From Solwaraspora sp. WMMD791 (GTDB lineage: Bacteria > Actinomycetota > Actinomycetes > Mycobacteriales > Micromonosporaceae): a DNA stretch of 64,000 bases. Both the position numbers and the translations under genes were made by a program. The stretch spans positions 4,379,001 through 4,443,000 of the forward strand of contig NZ_CP120737.1 of NCBI RefSeq assembly GCF_029581195.1, written 5' to 3'. The notes beneath the pieces are model-generated. The model had not been told where the DNA came from. It made no database searches and worked only from the letters and a program-made list of their open reading frames with translations. Positions 33,177 to 41,436 of this stretch are shown in pieces (position 1 is the first letter of the stretch; each line of letters opens with the position of its first letter).

Positions 33177-33643
33177 AGCCGGCGGGCCGCGGCGACCGGG
33201 ATCGGGCCGCGCATCGTCGGACCGGCGTCCGTACCGCCGTCGACGCCGGACGGGTCAGTGTCTTCCTGGCCGTGGCGTTCATGGCGGTGGCCACCGTCAT
33301 CGGGATCACCGTGGACGCCGCCGGCAAGTACCGCACCCAGCATCGGGCCGACAACCTGGCGGCCGAGGCCGCCCGTACCGGTGGGCAGCAGATCGACATC
33401 GGGCTCGCCGTCGGCGGCGACGGCGCGGTCCTCGACGTTCAAGCGGCGACGGCGGCGGTCGACGCCTACCTCGATGATCTGCCGCTGGTCACCGGGCACA
33501 CCGTCACCGTCGCCCCCGATCAGCAGCAGCTGACGGTGACCGTCGACATGTCCTACGAAACCACCATGCTCAGCCTCTTCGGCTTCCCGTCGGCCATCCC
33601 GGTCACCGGGCAGGCCACCGCCCTGCTACGGACGGAGCCCTAG
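33173..33643 (+). CDS. TadG-like / Rv3654c-like pilus protein
   Basis: A 156-residue protein starting at GTG 33173 overlapping the previous stop (GTGA). A basic leader ends in D-A-G-R-V-S-V, followed by a helix (FLAVAFMAVATVIGITVDA). The Gly is retained but Phe replaces the +5 Glu. The segment GKYRTQHRADNLAAEAARTG is the helix-start typical of Flp-associated TadG-like proteins. The rest is a small beta domain. Last of four leader-helix proteins in the operon. Confidence 0.82.
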   Translation: MKPAGRGDRDRAAHRRTGVRTAVDAGRVSVFLAVAFMAVATVIGITVDAAGKYRTQHRADNLAAEAARTGGQQIDIGLAVGGDGAVLDVQAATAAVDAYLDDLPLVTGHTVTVAPDQQQLTVTVDMSYETTMLSLFGFPSAIPVTGQATALLRTEP

Positions 33644-33673
33644 CAGGCCGCGAACCCCTCGATAGGAGCGGAC

Positions 33674-34900
33674 ATGAGCACGACGCGCGTCACCCCCGCC
33701 CGGCGGCTCGGGCAGGTCGTCACCGGCCTGGGCGCCCTGATCGTCCTGTTGATCCTGCTCGCCGGGGCACCGGTCGCGTTGCTCGCGTTCGCCGGCAACC
33801 CGCTGCCCGACGAGGTGCCGTCGGCCGCCGCCATCGGTGCCGCCCTGACCAGTCGCGACGACGGCCAGTTGTTCCTGCGGGCGTTGGCCGTCGTCGGCTG
33901 GCTGGGCTGGGCGACGTTCCTGGTCTCCGTACTGGTGGAGGTGCCGGCGCGGCTGCTGCGCCGGCCGGCACCCCGGCTGCCCGGACTGAACCGGCAGCAG
34001 CGGGTCGCGGCCGCGCTGATCGGGTCGATCTCGCTGATCCTGGTGGCCAGCCCGGCGGCGGCGTTCGCCGCACCGGGGACGGTCGAGGCGACCACGGTGG
34101 TGGCGGTGAGCACCGGGTTCGGTGCGGCGCCCGCCGACGCGAAAGCCACCGCCGGGCAGGCCACCGCCGGGCAGGCAACCGACTCGCGGCCGACCCCGCA
34201 CCAGTTGGCCGGGGCCGGCCAGTCCGGGCCGCTGGTGTCGCCGGCCGCGCTGCACGCACTCGCCACCGCGCCGTCGACACCGGACCGGCCCGACGCCGGC
34301 ACCGACGCGGCGGCCGCCGAACCGGTGTACCGGGTCGCCAACGGCGACTACCTGGGCCACATCGCCGACCGCTATCTGGGTGAGTTCGGCGACTACCGGC
34401 AACTGGCCGCGCTCAACGAGATCGACGACCCGGACCGGATCCGGGCCGGCCAGCTGCTGCGGTTGCCGGCCGACGCGACGGACACCGGGGTACGGCCACA
34501 CGCCAACGGCACCGTGCTGACCCCGGCGGCCCCACGAACCCCGGCACCGCCGGCCACGGAGCAGCCGGCACCGCAACCCCCGGCAGCGGGGCAGCCGCCC
34601 ACAGGGCAGCCGACGACCCCGCCGCCGACCACCGACGTACCGTCCGACGCCGGCACCGCACCGGCGCAGCGGCCGGCCTGGCAGATCGACGACGACGCCG
34701 CTGGCGGCGGCAACCTCGGCGGCGGGGTCTCCGCCGGCTCGCCCGGGCCGCAGCAGAACCTCAACCGACCACTCGCCGTCGCCGCGGTGATCACGGCGGC
34801 GAGCATCGTCGGCGCGCAGATCGGCACGGTGCTGGGGCTCAAACGGCGGACCGCCGGGGCACCGACCGACTCCGGCCGGCACCGCCGCTACCGCGACTGA
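33674..34900 (+). CDS. LysM-domain membrane protein
   Basis: A 408-residue protein with AGGAG about 8 nt before the ATG. It has three hydrophobic segments (about 19-43, 70-92 and 111-136). A Pro/Ala/Thr-rich linker follows, then a LysM domain at about 217-270 (VYRVANGDYLGHIADRYLG and RIRAGQLLRLP). A second Pro/Gln-rich linker and a C-terminal TM (about 364-386) with a basic tail complete it. LysM binds peptidoglycan glycan, so it may anchor the Tad apparatus to the wall. The 3' end overlaps the convergent ligase by 13 nt. Confidence 0.85.
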   Translation: MSTTRVTPARRLGQVVTGLGALIVLLILLAGAPVALLAFAGNPLPDEVPSAAAIGAALTSRDDGQLFLRALAVVGWLGWATFLVSVLVEVPARLLRRPAPRLPGLNRQQRVAAALIGSISLILVASPAAAFAAPGTVEATTVVAVSTGFGAAPADAKATAGQATAGQATDSRPTPHQLAGAGQSGPLVSPAALHALATAPSTPDRPDAGTDAAAAEPVYRVANGDYLGHIADRYLGEFGDYRQLAALNEIDDPDRIRAGQLLRLPADATDTGVRPHANGTVLTPAAPRTPAPPATEQPAPQPPAAGQPPTGQPTTPPPTTDVPSDAGTAPAQRPAWQIDDDAAGGGNLGGGVSAGSPGPQQNLNRPLAVAAVITAASIVGAQIGTVLGLKRRTAGAPTDSGRHRRYRD

Positions 34901-36477
34901 ACCTGGCTGGCACCGGGCGGGCGCAGCTGCCGCTTGTCCGGTTTGCCGCTCGGCCCGACCGGCACAGCGTCGATGAAGGTCACGGTGCGCGGCCGGCTGG
35001 CCTCGCCGAGCCGGCCGGCGACCAGGTCGGCCAGCGCCGTCGGGTCCGGCCGCTCGGAGGTGGCGGGTACGACGAACGCGTGCACCGCCTCCCCGGTCTG
35101 CTCGTCGGGCCGTCCGACGACGTACGCCTCGGCCACGGCGGGATCACTGGCCAGGACCCGTTCGATCGGGCCGGCGTACCGGATGTCGGCGTTGACGATG
35201 ATCACGTCCCGGGTGCGGCCGAGCAGGTACAGGTAGCCGTCGTCGTCGAAGCGGGCGAGGTCGCGGGTACGTACCCAGCCGTCGACGAACACGGCCGCCG
35301 TCTCGGCCGGGTCGGCCCAGTAGCCGGCCGCCTGACCGGGAGTACGGACGAACAGTTCGCCCTCGCCGCCCACCGGCACCGGGTTGCCGAAGCTGTCCCG
35401 CAGCTGCGTGCGTACCATCTCGGCCGGGCGGCCGACGCTGGCCCGCCGGGCCGGCACCGCAGCCGTCTCGGCCGGCGTGATCAGGGAGATCAGACCGGTC
35501 TCGGTCTGGCCGTACCCGTGGTAGACCACCGGCCCCAGCACCGCCTCGGCCTGCGCCAGCCGGCCGGGCTCCAGCGGGGAACCGGAGACCAGCAGGGCGC
35601 GCAACGTACTCAGGTCGAACGGGTCGGTCAGCTGACCGACGACCAGCTGGTGCAGTCGGGGCACGGCGGCCACGCTGGCGGTCGCCCGGAGCCGGGCGAT
35701 CGCGTGCGGTAGGAACGGTTCCGGGCCGCCGGTCGGTTCGGCCACCACCGCGGTGCCGCCGGCGGCCAGGGTCAGCACGGTGTACTCCATCATCACCAGG
35801 CTGCTCAGCGAGCCGAAGACCAGGAAACGGTCCAGTTGGGCGGCCAGGTCCCGGACGGCCGAGGGCCACCGGTCCGGGTACGCCGCCCATCCCGCACCCA
35901 GTGCGGCGTAGGTCTCCGCGCAGCCCTTCGGGTCGCCGGTGCTGCCGCTGGTGTAGGTGACCCGCCCGATGTCGTCCGGCCGACCGGCGCAGTCCAGGGC
36001 GTCCGACGACACCGGCCCGGCGAGCAGGTCGGTGACCCCGTCCAACGGGCCGACGGCAAGCAGGTCGAGGCCGTCGGCGGCGGCCCGCAGCCCGTCGGTC
36101 GCCGTCGACCGGTCGACCACCACCGCCCGGTTGGCCGGGCCGGCGGAGTCGGGGAACGCGGCGTCGCGTCCGGTGGCTCCACCGGTGAGGACGTGCCGCA
36201 ACTGCCCCGGGGTCAGCCCGGTCCGGACACCGGCGACCCGGGCACCGACCACCTGGGCGGCGACCATGGCGGCGAAGGCCTCCGGGTCGACGCCGAGCGA
36301 CATCGCCACCCCGTCGCCCGGACCGATCCCCACCGCGCGCAGCCCGGTGGCGATCCGCCCGACGGCGTCCAGCAGCTCCGCCCCGGTGACGACACGCGGC
36401 CCGTGTTCGAACACCGGTCGGTCGGCGGCGGCGGCCAGCAGGTCCAGGATCGCCTGCGGGTGACGGTCGGAGGCCAT
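34888..36477 (-). CDS. AMP-forming acyl/aryl-CoA ligase family enzyme
   Basis: A 529-residue ANL-superfamily adenylating enzyme. The P-loop-like motif is VTYTSGSTGDPKG at about 192-204, and motif A5 is YHGYGQTETG. WVRTRDLARFDDDGYLYLLG is the hinge and Asp motif, and the C-terminal GPSGKPDKRQL carries the catalytic Lys. It activates a carboxylic acid as acyl-AMP and probably transfers it to CoA; the substrate is unknown. No ACP or PCP domain is attached. Divergent from the small ORF/oxidase/P450 operon with OmpR-type repeats between (36501-36559). Overlaps the LysM gene by 13 nt at its 3' end. Confidence 0.92.
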   Translation of the reverse strand: MASDRHPQAILDLLAAAADRPVFEHGPRVVTGAELLDAVGRIATGLRAVGIGPGDGVAMSLGVDPEAFAAMVAAQVVGARVAGVRTGLTPGQLRHVLTGGATGRDAAFPDSAGPANRAVVVDRSTATDGLRAAADGLDLLAVGPLDGVTDLLAGPVSSDALDCAGRPDDIGRVTYTSGSTGDPKGCAETYAALGAGWAAYPDRWPSAVRDLAAQLDRFLVFGSLSSLVMMEYTVLTLAAGGTAVVAEPTGGPEPFLPHAIARLRATASVAAVPRLHQLVVGQLTDPFDLSTLRALLVSGSPLEPGRLAQAEAVLGPVVYHGYGQTETGLISLITPAETAAVPARRASVGRPAEMVRTQLRDSFGNPVPVGGEGELFVRTPGQAAGYWADPAETAAVFVDGWVRTRDLARFDDDGYLYLLGRTRDVIIVNADIRYAGPIERVLASDPAVAEAYVVGRPDEQTGEAVHAFVVPATSERPDPTALADLVAGRLGEASRPRTVTFIDAVPVGPSGKPDKRQLRPPGASQVQSR

Positions 36478-36500
36478 GGCGGCGACCCTAGCGGTGCGGA

Positions 36501-36559
36501 TTCAGAGATTCCTCAGACCGTTTTGCCGGGGCGGGCAGCCGTACTGAGAGCGTTCTGAG
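36501..36559. promoter_or_regulatory. Two 11-bp-phased CTGAG direct-repeat sites (OmpR-type)
   Basis: On the minus strand CTGAG (36516-36512) and CTGA (36505-36502) are 11 bp apart, within CTGAGGAATCTCTGAATCC. On the plus strand CTGAG at 36544-36548 and 36555-36559 are again 11 bp apart, within CTGAGAGCGTTCTGAGAATC. Direct repeats at one helical turn are the normal target of OmpR/PhoB regulators. The plus-strand site lies just before a -10-like TACGGT (36570-36575). The nearest OmpR-type gene is at 39380. Confidence 0.6.
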
Positions 36560-36582
36560 AATCCGTCGATACGGTCAGCGAG

Positions 36583-36780
36583 GTGACCCGTCATACGGCC
36601 ACCAGGCTCGGTGTCATCGACCCGACCGGCCCCTTGCACCCGGCCAACCTACGGCGCGTGGCTGCCGCAGTGCACATCGAGGTGACTGCGGCGATACGCG
36701 GCCGGGTGCGGGGTGGCCGTTCGTCGCGGCGTACCGGATGCGGCACCGGGGGCGGCCGAGATCGGACCGGTCGCGGATGA
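36583..36780 (+). CDS. Possible small ORF coupled to the oxidase
   Basis: A 65-codon ORF. Its GTG lies 7 nt after TACGGT (36570-36575), compatible with a leaderless message, and its stop overlaps the oxidase start as ATGA (36777-36780). The first 40 residues (TRLGVIDPTGPLHPANL, AAAVHIEVTAAIRG) look protein-like; the last 25 are Arg/Gly-rich. Third-position GC is lower than in neighbouring genes. No family recognised. It is either a genuine small protein or a leader ORF feeding ribosomes to the oxidase. Confidence 0.42.
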   Translation: MTRHTATRLGVIDPTGPLHPANLRRVAAAVHIEVTAAIRGRVRGGRSSRRTGCGTGGGRDRTGRG

Positions 36781-37901
36781 ACGGGCACCTGCTGACCGCC
36801 CCCACCGCGCCGGTGAACCTGGCCGACCTGCGGGCGGCGGCGCGACGCCGGCTCGACCCGGCCCACGACGACTTCTTCGCGGGCGGGGCCGGCGACGAAC
36901 GGACGGTACGGGACAACGAGGCCGCCTTCGACTCCTACCGGGTGCTGCCCCGGGTGCTGCGCGGTGTCGGGGTACGGGACCTGCGGACGACCCTGTTCGG
37001 CGCGACGACGTCGATGCCGGTCCTGGTTTCCCCGACGGCATTCCACCGGCTGGCCCACCCCGACGGCGAGGCGGGCTGCGCCCGCGCGACCGCCGCCGCC
37101 GGCACGATCATGGTGGTGAGCATGGCCGCGACCACCCCGGTGGAGGCGATCGCGGCCGCCGCCGCGACGACGACGCCCCCGCCGCCGGCGACCAGCGGCC
37201 CGGACCGACCGCCGCCGCTGTGGTTCCAGCTCTACCCGCAGCCGGACCTGGCGTTCACCGAGTCGGTGATCCGCCGTGCGGAGGCGGCCGGCTGCGCCGC
37301 CCTGGTGGTCACCGTCGACTCGCCGGTGTTCGGCCGCCGCGAACGGGACCTGCGGCACGGCTTCCTTGACCTGCCGGACGGGCTGCGCTGCGAGAACATG
37401 CGCGACCCGGACACCGGCGAGATCCGACCGATCACGATGGACGCCGGTCTGGACTGGCGGCGGATCGAGTGGCTGCGCGGCGTCACCCGACTGCCCGTCG
37501 TACTCAAGGGCATCCTGCATCCCGCCGACGCGGTGCTGGCCGTCGAACACGGCGTCGACGCGATCCTGGTGTCCAACCACGGCGGACGGCAGCTCGACGG
37601 CGTACCGGCCAGCCTCGACGCGCTGCCCGCCGTCGTCGACGCGGTCGCCGGTCGCCTTCCGGTGCTGCTCGACGGTGGGATTCGCCGAGGCACCGACGTA
37701 CTCACCGCACTGGCGCTGGGCGCGGTCGCCGTCGGCGTCGGCCGCCCGGTGCTCTGGGGTCTGGCCGCCGGCGGCGAGACCGGCGTACGGCAGGTGCTGG
37801 AGCTGCTGCGGTCCGACCTGGACCGGGCGATGGCGCTGGCCGGGGTCGCCCGGCCGGCCGAGCTCACCCCGGACCTGGTCAGACCGGCGGTACGGCGGTG
37901 A
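36777..37901 (+). CDS. FMN-dependent alpha-hydroxy-acid oxidase
   Basis: A 374-residue (S)-2-hydroxy-acid oxidase of the glycolate/lactate/mandelate family. DFFAGGAGDERTVRDNEAAF is the typical N-terminal signature. VLVSPTAFHRLAHPDGE, WFQLY and VTVDSPVFGRRERD carry flavin contacts. LKGILHPADA holds the conserved Lys, and VSNHGGRQLDG the active-site His268 and Arg271. GGIRRGTDVLTALALGA binds the FMN phosphate. A low-complexity Ala/Thr/Pro loop replaces part of the middle. It oxidises a 2-hydroxy acid to the oxo acid; the substrate could be a mandelate-type compound. The stop overlaps the P450 start (GTGA). Confidence 0.92.
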   Translation: MNGHLLTAPTAPVNLADLRAAARRRLDPAHDDFFAGGAGDERTVRDNEAAFDSYRVLPRVLRGVGVRDLRTTLFGATTSMPVLVSPTAFHRLAHPDGEAGCARATAAAGTIMVVSMAATTPVEAIAAAAATTTPPPPATSGPDRPPPLWFQLYPQPDLAFTESVIRRAEAAGCAALVVTVDSPVFGRRERDLRHGFLDLPDGLRCENMRDPDTGEIRPITMDAGLDWRRIEWLRGVTRLPVVLKGILHPADAVLAVEHGVDAILVSNHGGRQLDGVPASLDALPAVVDAVAGRLPVLLDGGIRRGTDVLTALALGAVAVGVGRPVLWGLAAGGETGVRQVLELLRSDLDRAMALAGVARPAELTPDLVRPAVRR

Positions 37902-39325
37902 CCGGGCTCGCCGTACCGCTGCTACTGGCTCTCGCGGCGACGGCCGCGCTGTGGACGCTGCCCCGGTGGCTGCCGCCAGCGGTGATCGGACTGCGGCAGT
38001 GGGTGTTCGCCCGGGTCAACGGCGCCGAGGGGATCCCGGTGCCCGGCCCGCTGGTCGGCGCGGAGCACTTCGAGAAGGTGTACGCGAACCCGGCGGCGGA
38101 CGGCCGCAGCCGGGGTGCCGGGTTGTCCGACCTGTTCTGGTACTGGCTGGCACCGGGGCCGCACATGCATCAGGAGCATCTCGAGCCCGGTGAGCGGTAT
38201 CGTACGGTGGCCCGAGCCACCCGGCGGGTGCTGGCGGTGTCGCACGACCGGTCGACGGAGCTGGCCGCCGAAGCCGCCCGCCGACAGTTGGACCGGTTGC
38301 CGGCCGATCGGGTCAACCGGGTCAGGCTGCGGGACCTGACGATGCCGATCTGGGCCGAGGTCTACTACGAGCTGGTCTTCGGCGAGGCGTGCCCGCCGGA
38401 CGCCCGGGCGCTGATCGTCGCGAACGCCGACGACGTGGTGACCGCGTTGAAGTGCTGCGGATTGCGGCACATGGACCGACGCGACCGGTTGACCCGCTAC
38501 CTGCGGGCCCGGGTCGACGCGGGCACCGCCCCGGTCGTCCTGCCGGAGCCGTTCACCGCGCAGGAGACCGCCTGGTGGCTGCAGGGTGCGTTCTTCAACA
38601 CGGCGGTGGTGCAGATGTCCGAGGCGATGGCGCACCTGCTGCTGGCCATCGCCCAGCATCCGCCGACGCAGCGCGCGCTCCGCCGGGCGCTGGACGGGCC
38701 GGTGGCCGACGCGGACCGGCTGCTGGACCGGGTCATCGACGAGACGATGCGGGTGCATCCGCTGTTCGGGGTGGCGCACCGGATCACCTCGGCGCCGATC
38801 GAGGTGACCGCCGACGTCACGCTGCCGGCCGGCTCGGTGCTGCTGTTCAACTATCTCGCCTACCAGCGGACCGGGCCGGCGGCCGACGACGACTTCGACC
38901 CGGACCGGTGGCTGCGGCTGTCCCGGCGGGAGGCGCACTTTCTGCCGTTCGGCGTCACCGCGAACCGGGCCTGTCCGGCACGCGGCGTCGCACCGGTGAT
39001 GATGCGCGCGGTGACCCGCGAGGTGCTGCGCCGGTACGCGCTGGTCTCCTCGGTGCGCCACGACCGGTCGTTGCCGAGCCGGGGCCCGTGCTACCTGGTT
39101 CCGGCCGGGCCACCGGCCGACGTCGCTGTCGTCACCGGGGGTGCGGGGCCGGGCCGGCTGCGGCTGTGGGTGATGCGCACCGGGGACCGGTGGGCCGACG
39201 TGTGGCGCAGCCTCGTCCAGCTGGTGCTCGGCACCGTGATGGTGCTGCACGCGCGCCGGCTGCGGCTGTGCGCCAACCACTTCGACCAGGCGGAACCGTC
39301 CACCCTGTCGCACCGAAGTCCCTAG
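37898..39325 (+). CDS. Cytochrome P450
   Basis: A 475-residue P450 starting at GTG 37898 and overlapping the oxidase stop. It has an N-terminal hydrophobic segment (about 4-22), unusual for bacterial P450s and suggesting membrane association. The ExxR motif is D-E-T-M-R with Glu282/Arg285. The heme-binding region is LPFGVTANRACPARG with proximal Cys359. In the I helix the normal (A/G)GX(D/E)T becomes G-A-F-F-N-T, so the acidic residue is Asn. About 70 residues follow the expected C-terminus. Substrate unknown; probable monooxygenation of a product of the coupled oxidase or ligase. Confidence 0.88.
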   Translation: MTGLAVPLLLALAATAALWTLPRWLPPAVIGLRQWVFARVNGAEGIPVPGPLVGAEHFEKVYANPAADGRSRGAGLSDLFWYWLAPGPHMHQEHLEPGERYRTVARATRRVLAVSHDRSTELAAEAARRQLDRLPADRVNRVRLRDLTMPIWAEVYYELVFGEACPPDARALIVANADDVVTALKCCGLRHMDRRDRLTRYLRARVDAGTAPVVLPEPFTAQETAWWLQGAFFNTAVVQMSEAMAHLLLAIAQHPPTQRALRRALDGPVADADRLLDRVIDETMRVHPLFGVAHRITSAPIEVTADVTLPAGSVLLFNYLAYQRTGPAADDDFDPDRWLRLSRREAHFLPFGVTANRACPARGVAPVMMRAVTREVLRRYALVSSVRHDRSLPSRGPCYLVPAGPPADVAVVTGGAGPGRLRLWVMRTGDRWADVWRSLVQLVLGTVMVLHARRLRLCANHFDQAEPSTLSHRSP

Positions 39326-39379
39326 AAATCGATTAGACCCTATGGGCAACGGTGCCCTGTGTGCGATTCTCGGCGGGTG

Positions 39380-40063
39380 ATGACGGCAAGCGTGACGTCG
39401 CCACCGGCACACCGCCTGCTCCTGATCGAGGACGACGCCGAGCTCGCCGGTCTGCTGACCGAGATGCTCGCCGACGAAGGCTACCGGGTCGACACCGCCC
39501 GCGACGGGCAACAGGGACTGCATCTGGGGTTGACCCGGCCGTACGACGTCATGGTCATCGACCGGATGCTGCCGGCGATCGACGGGTTGAACCTGCTCGC
39601 CCGGCTGCGCTCCCGTGCGGTCGGAGCCCGGGCGCTGATCCTGACCGCGCTCGGTGCGGTCGACGACCGGGTCGCCGGCCTGGACGCGGGGGCCGACGAC
39701 TACCTGGTGAAACCGTTCGAGCTGGACGAGTTGGCGGCCCGGCTGCGGGCCCTGTGCCGACGCAGCGTGCACACCGCCGAGACCGTACGGATCGGTGCCG
39801 GCTGGCTCGACCTCGGGCTCCGCGACGCCGTTCTGCCGGACGGGTCGCGGGTCGCGCTGTCGCTGCGGGAGTTCGAACTGCTCCGGGTGATCGCCACGGC
39901 ACCGACCCGGGTGCACTCCCGGTCCGGGCTGCGCCAGCAGGTCTTCGACGACGCGCACGCCACCTCCATCGTCGACACGTACGTCTACTACCTGCGCCGT
40001 AAGCTCGGCCGGTCGGTGATCCGGACCGTGCACGGACTCGGCTACCGGATCGGAGAACTTTGA
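39380..40063 (+). CDS. OmpR-family response regulator
   Basis: A 227-residue two-domain regulator. The receiver (about 11-125) has the acidic pair E-D-D at 17-19, phospho-acceptor Asp61 (MVIDRMLP), and the Lys in YLVKPFE. The winged helix (about 135-225) ends with HSRSGLRQQVFDD, SIVDTYVYYLRRKLG and IRTVHGLGYRIG. The ATG at 39380 is preferred over an in-frame GTG at 39359. Its last base overlaps the kinase start (TGATG). Likely regulator of the 36501-36559 repeat sites. No transmembrane parts. Confidence 0.93.
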   Translation: MTASVTSPPAHRLLLIEDDAELAGLLTEMLADEGYRVDTARDGQQGLHLGLTRPYDVMVIDRMLPAIDGLNLLARLRSRAVGARALILTALGAVDDRVAGLDAGADDYLVKPFELDELAARLRALCRRSVHTAETVRIGAGWLDLGLRDAVLPDGSRVALSLREFELLRVIATAPTRVHSRSGLRQQVFDDAHATSIVDTYVYYLRRKLGRSVIRTVHGLGYRIGEL

Positions 40064-41403
40064 TGTCACGATCGTCGGCCGAACCGTTCGGCACCTCCTG
40101 GGCGGCCGCCGAGCGGACCGTCCTCGCGCGGGCCCGGCTGCGCGTCGGCGTCCTGGTCGGCCTCGCGGTCACCGCGCTGGTCACCCTGGTCGGCGGCATC
40201 GCGTACGGCATGCTCGTCCACGGCCAGGAGAAGCAGATCGACCGTGAGCTGCGGTACGCCGCCGGCCGGGTCGACCCGGCCGGGCCACCGGGCTGCACCT
40301 GGATGTTCCTGCGCAGCGGCGACCATCTGCGCACCGACGTACCGTCGCCGCCCGTCCCCGCCGGGTTCCCGCTGCACACCGCCCTGGAGACCGTCGCCGC
40401 CACCGGTGTCGCGCAGTCGACCACGATCGAACGCAACGGCACCGTCTACCACGTCCTGACCCAGCCCAAGGGCGACGACACCGTACAGGCGGTCTTCGAC
40501 GCCCGCTACCACCTCGCCGACCGTCGGCAGCTGCTGCTGGCCCTGGCAGTCACCGAGGGGATCGGGCTGATCGCCGCGCTGATCAGCGGGCTCGTCGTCG
40601 GCTGGTTGACCGTCGCGCCGCTGGCCGACGCGCTGATGCGCCAACGGCGCTTCATCGCCGACGCCAGCCACGAACTCCGCACCCCGATCGCCCAGGTGCA
40701 CACCCGGGCGCAGCTGCTCGCCCGCCGGGCCCGCAACGGTACGCTGCCCACCGGCTACGCCGCCGACCTGGAACGGCTGGTCGGCACCACCCGGCAGCTC
40801 GGCGAGGTCGTCGACGACCTGCTGCTGTCCGCCCGGCTCGCCGCCGCCCCAGACCGGGTCGCCGACGCCCCGGTGGACCTGGCCGCCGTCGTCGAGGGCG
40901 CGGTCGACGCCGAAGCGGACCGGGCGCAGGAGTACGGCGTCGTCATCGCCCTGACCGCCGCCGACGGCCCGCTCCCGGTGACCGGGGTCCCGTCGGCGCT
41001 GCGCCGGGTGGTCTCCGAACTGCTGACCAACGCGTTGCGCCACTCCCGCCCCGGCGGCCGGATCGACGTCGACGTACGCCGCTCCGCCGCTGGCGACACC
41101 GTCGAGCTGACCGTCGCCGACACCGGCGAGGGCTTCGACCCCGACGAGCGCATCTTCGACCGGTTCCACCGAGGTCCCGGGTCGGACCGACGGCACATCG
41201 GCCTCGGCCTGGCGCTGCTGCGCGAGGTGGTGACGGCACATCGCGGCACCATCGAGGCGACCGGCCATCCGGGGGCCGGCGCGCGGTTCACCGTACGGCT
41301 TCCGGTAGCCGGCGGACACGTGACCCGCCCGGCGGCGCCGGCCGGCCGGTTCCTGACCGGCGGCGGCGTGACCCTCGGCCGCGCCTGGAGGTCCCGACCC
41401 TGA
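40063..41403 (+). CDS. Sensor histidine kinase
   Basis: A 446-residue membrane kinase. TM1 is at about 28-52, an extracytoplasmic sensor of about 105 residues follows (53-157), and TM2 at about 158-180. There is almost no HAMP linker, then the dimerisation/phosphoacceptor helix ASHELRTPIAQ with His203. The ATPase domain has the N box SELLTNALRHS, G1 VADTGEGFDPDERIFDRFHR and G2 HIGLGLALLREVV. Partner of the upstream OmpR regulator, with which it overlaps by one base. Signal unknown; the sensor has one Cys (GPPGCTWMF). Confidence 0.94.
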   Translation: MSRSSAEPFGTSWAAAERTVLARARLRVGVLVGLAVTALVTLVGGIAYGMLVHGQEKQIDRELRYAAGRVDPAGPPGCTWMFLRSGDHLRTDVPSPPVPAGFPLHTALETVAATGVAQSTTIERNGTVYHVLTQPKGDDTVQAVFDARYHLADRRQLLLALAVTEGIGLIAALISGLVVGWLTVAPLADALMRQRRFIADASHELRTPIAQVHTRAQLLARRARNGTLPTGYAADLERLVGTTRQLGEVVDDLLLSARLAAAPDRVADAPVDLAAVVEGAVDAEADRAQEYGVVIALTAADGPLPVTGVPSALRRVVSELLTNALRHSRPGGRIDVDVRRSAAGDTVELTVADTGEGFDPDERIFDRFHRGPGSDRRHIGLGLALLREVVTAHRGTIEATGHPGAGARFTVRLPVAGGHVTRPAAPAGRFLTGGGVTLGRAWRSRP

Positions 41404-41436
41404 CCGGGGCGTTCGTACTCTTCAGGGACTCGTGTT

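Noticed and set aside
36583-37901. Mycofactocin or other RiPP cluster because of the small ORF next to an FMN enzyme
   Set aside because: No radical SAM enzyme, no precursor-recognition protein and no typical core peptide are present.
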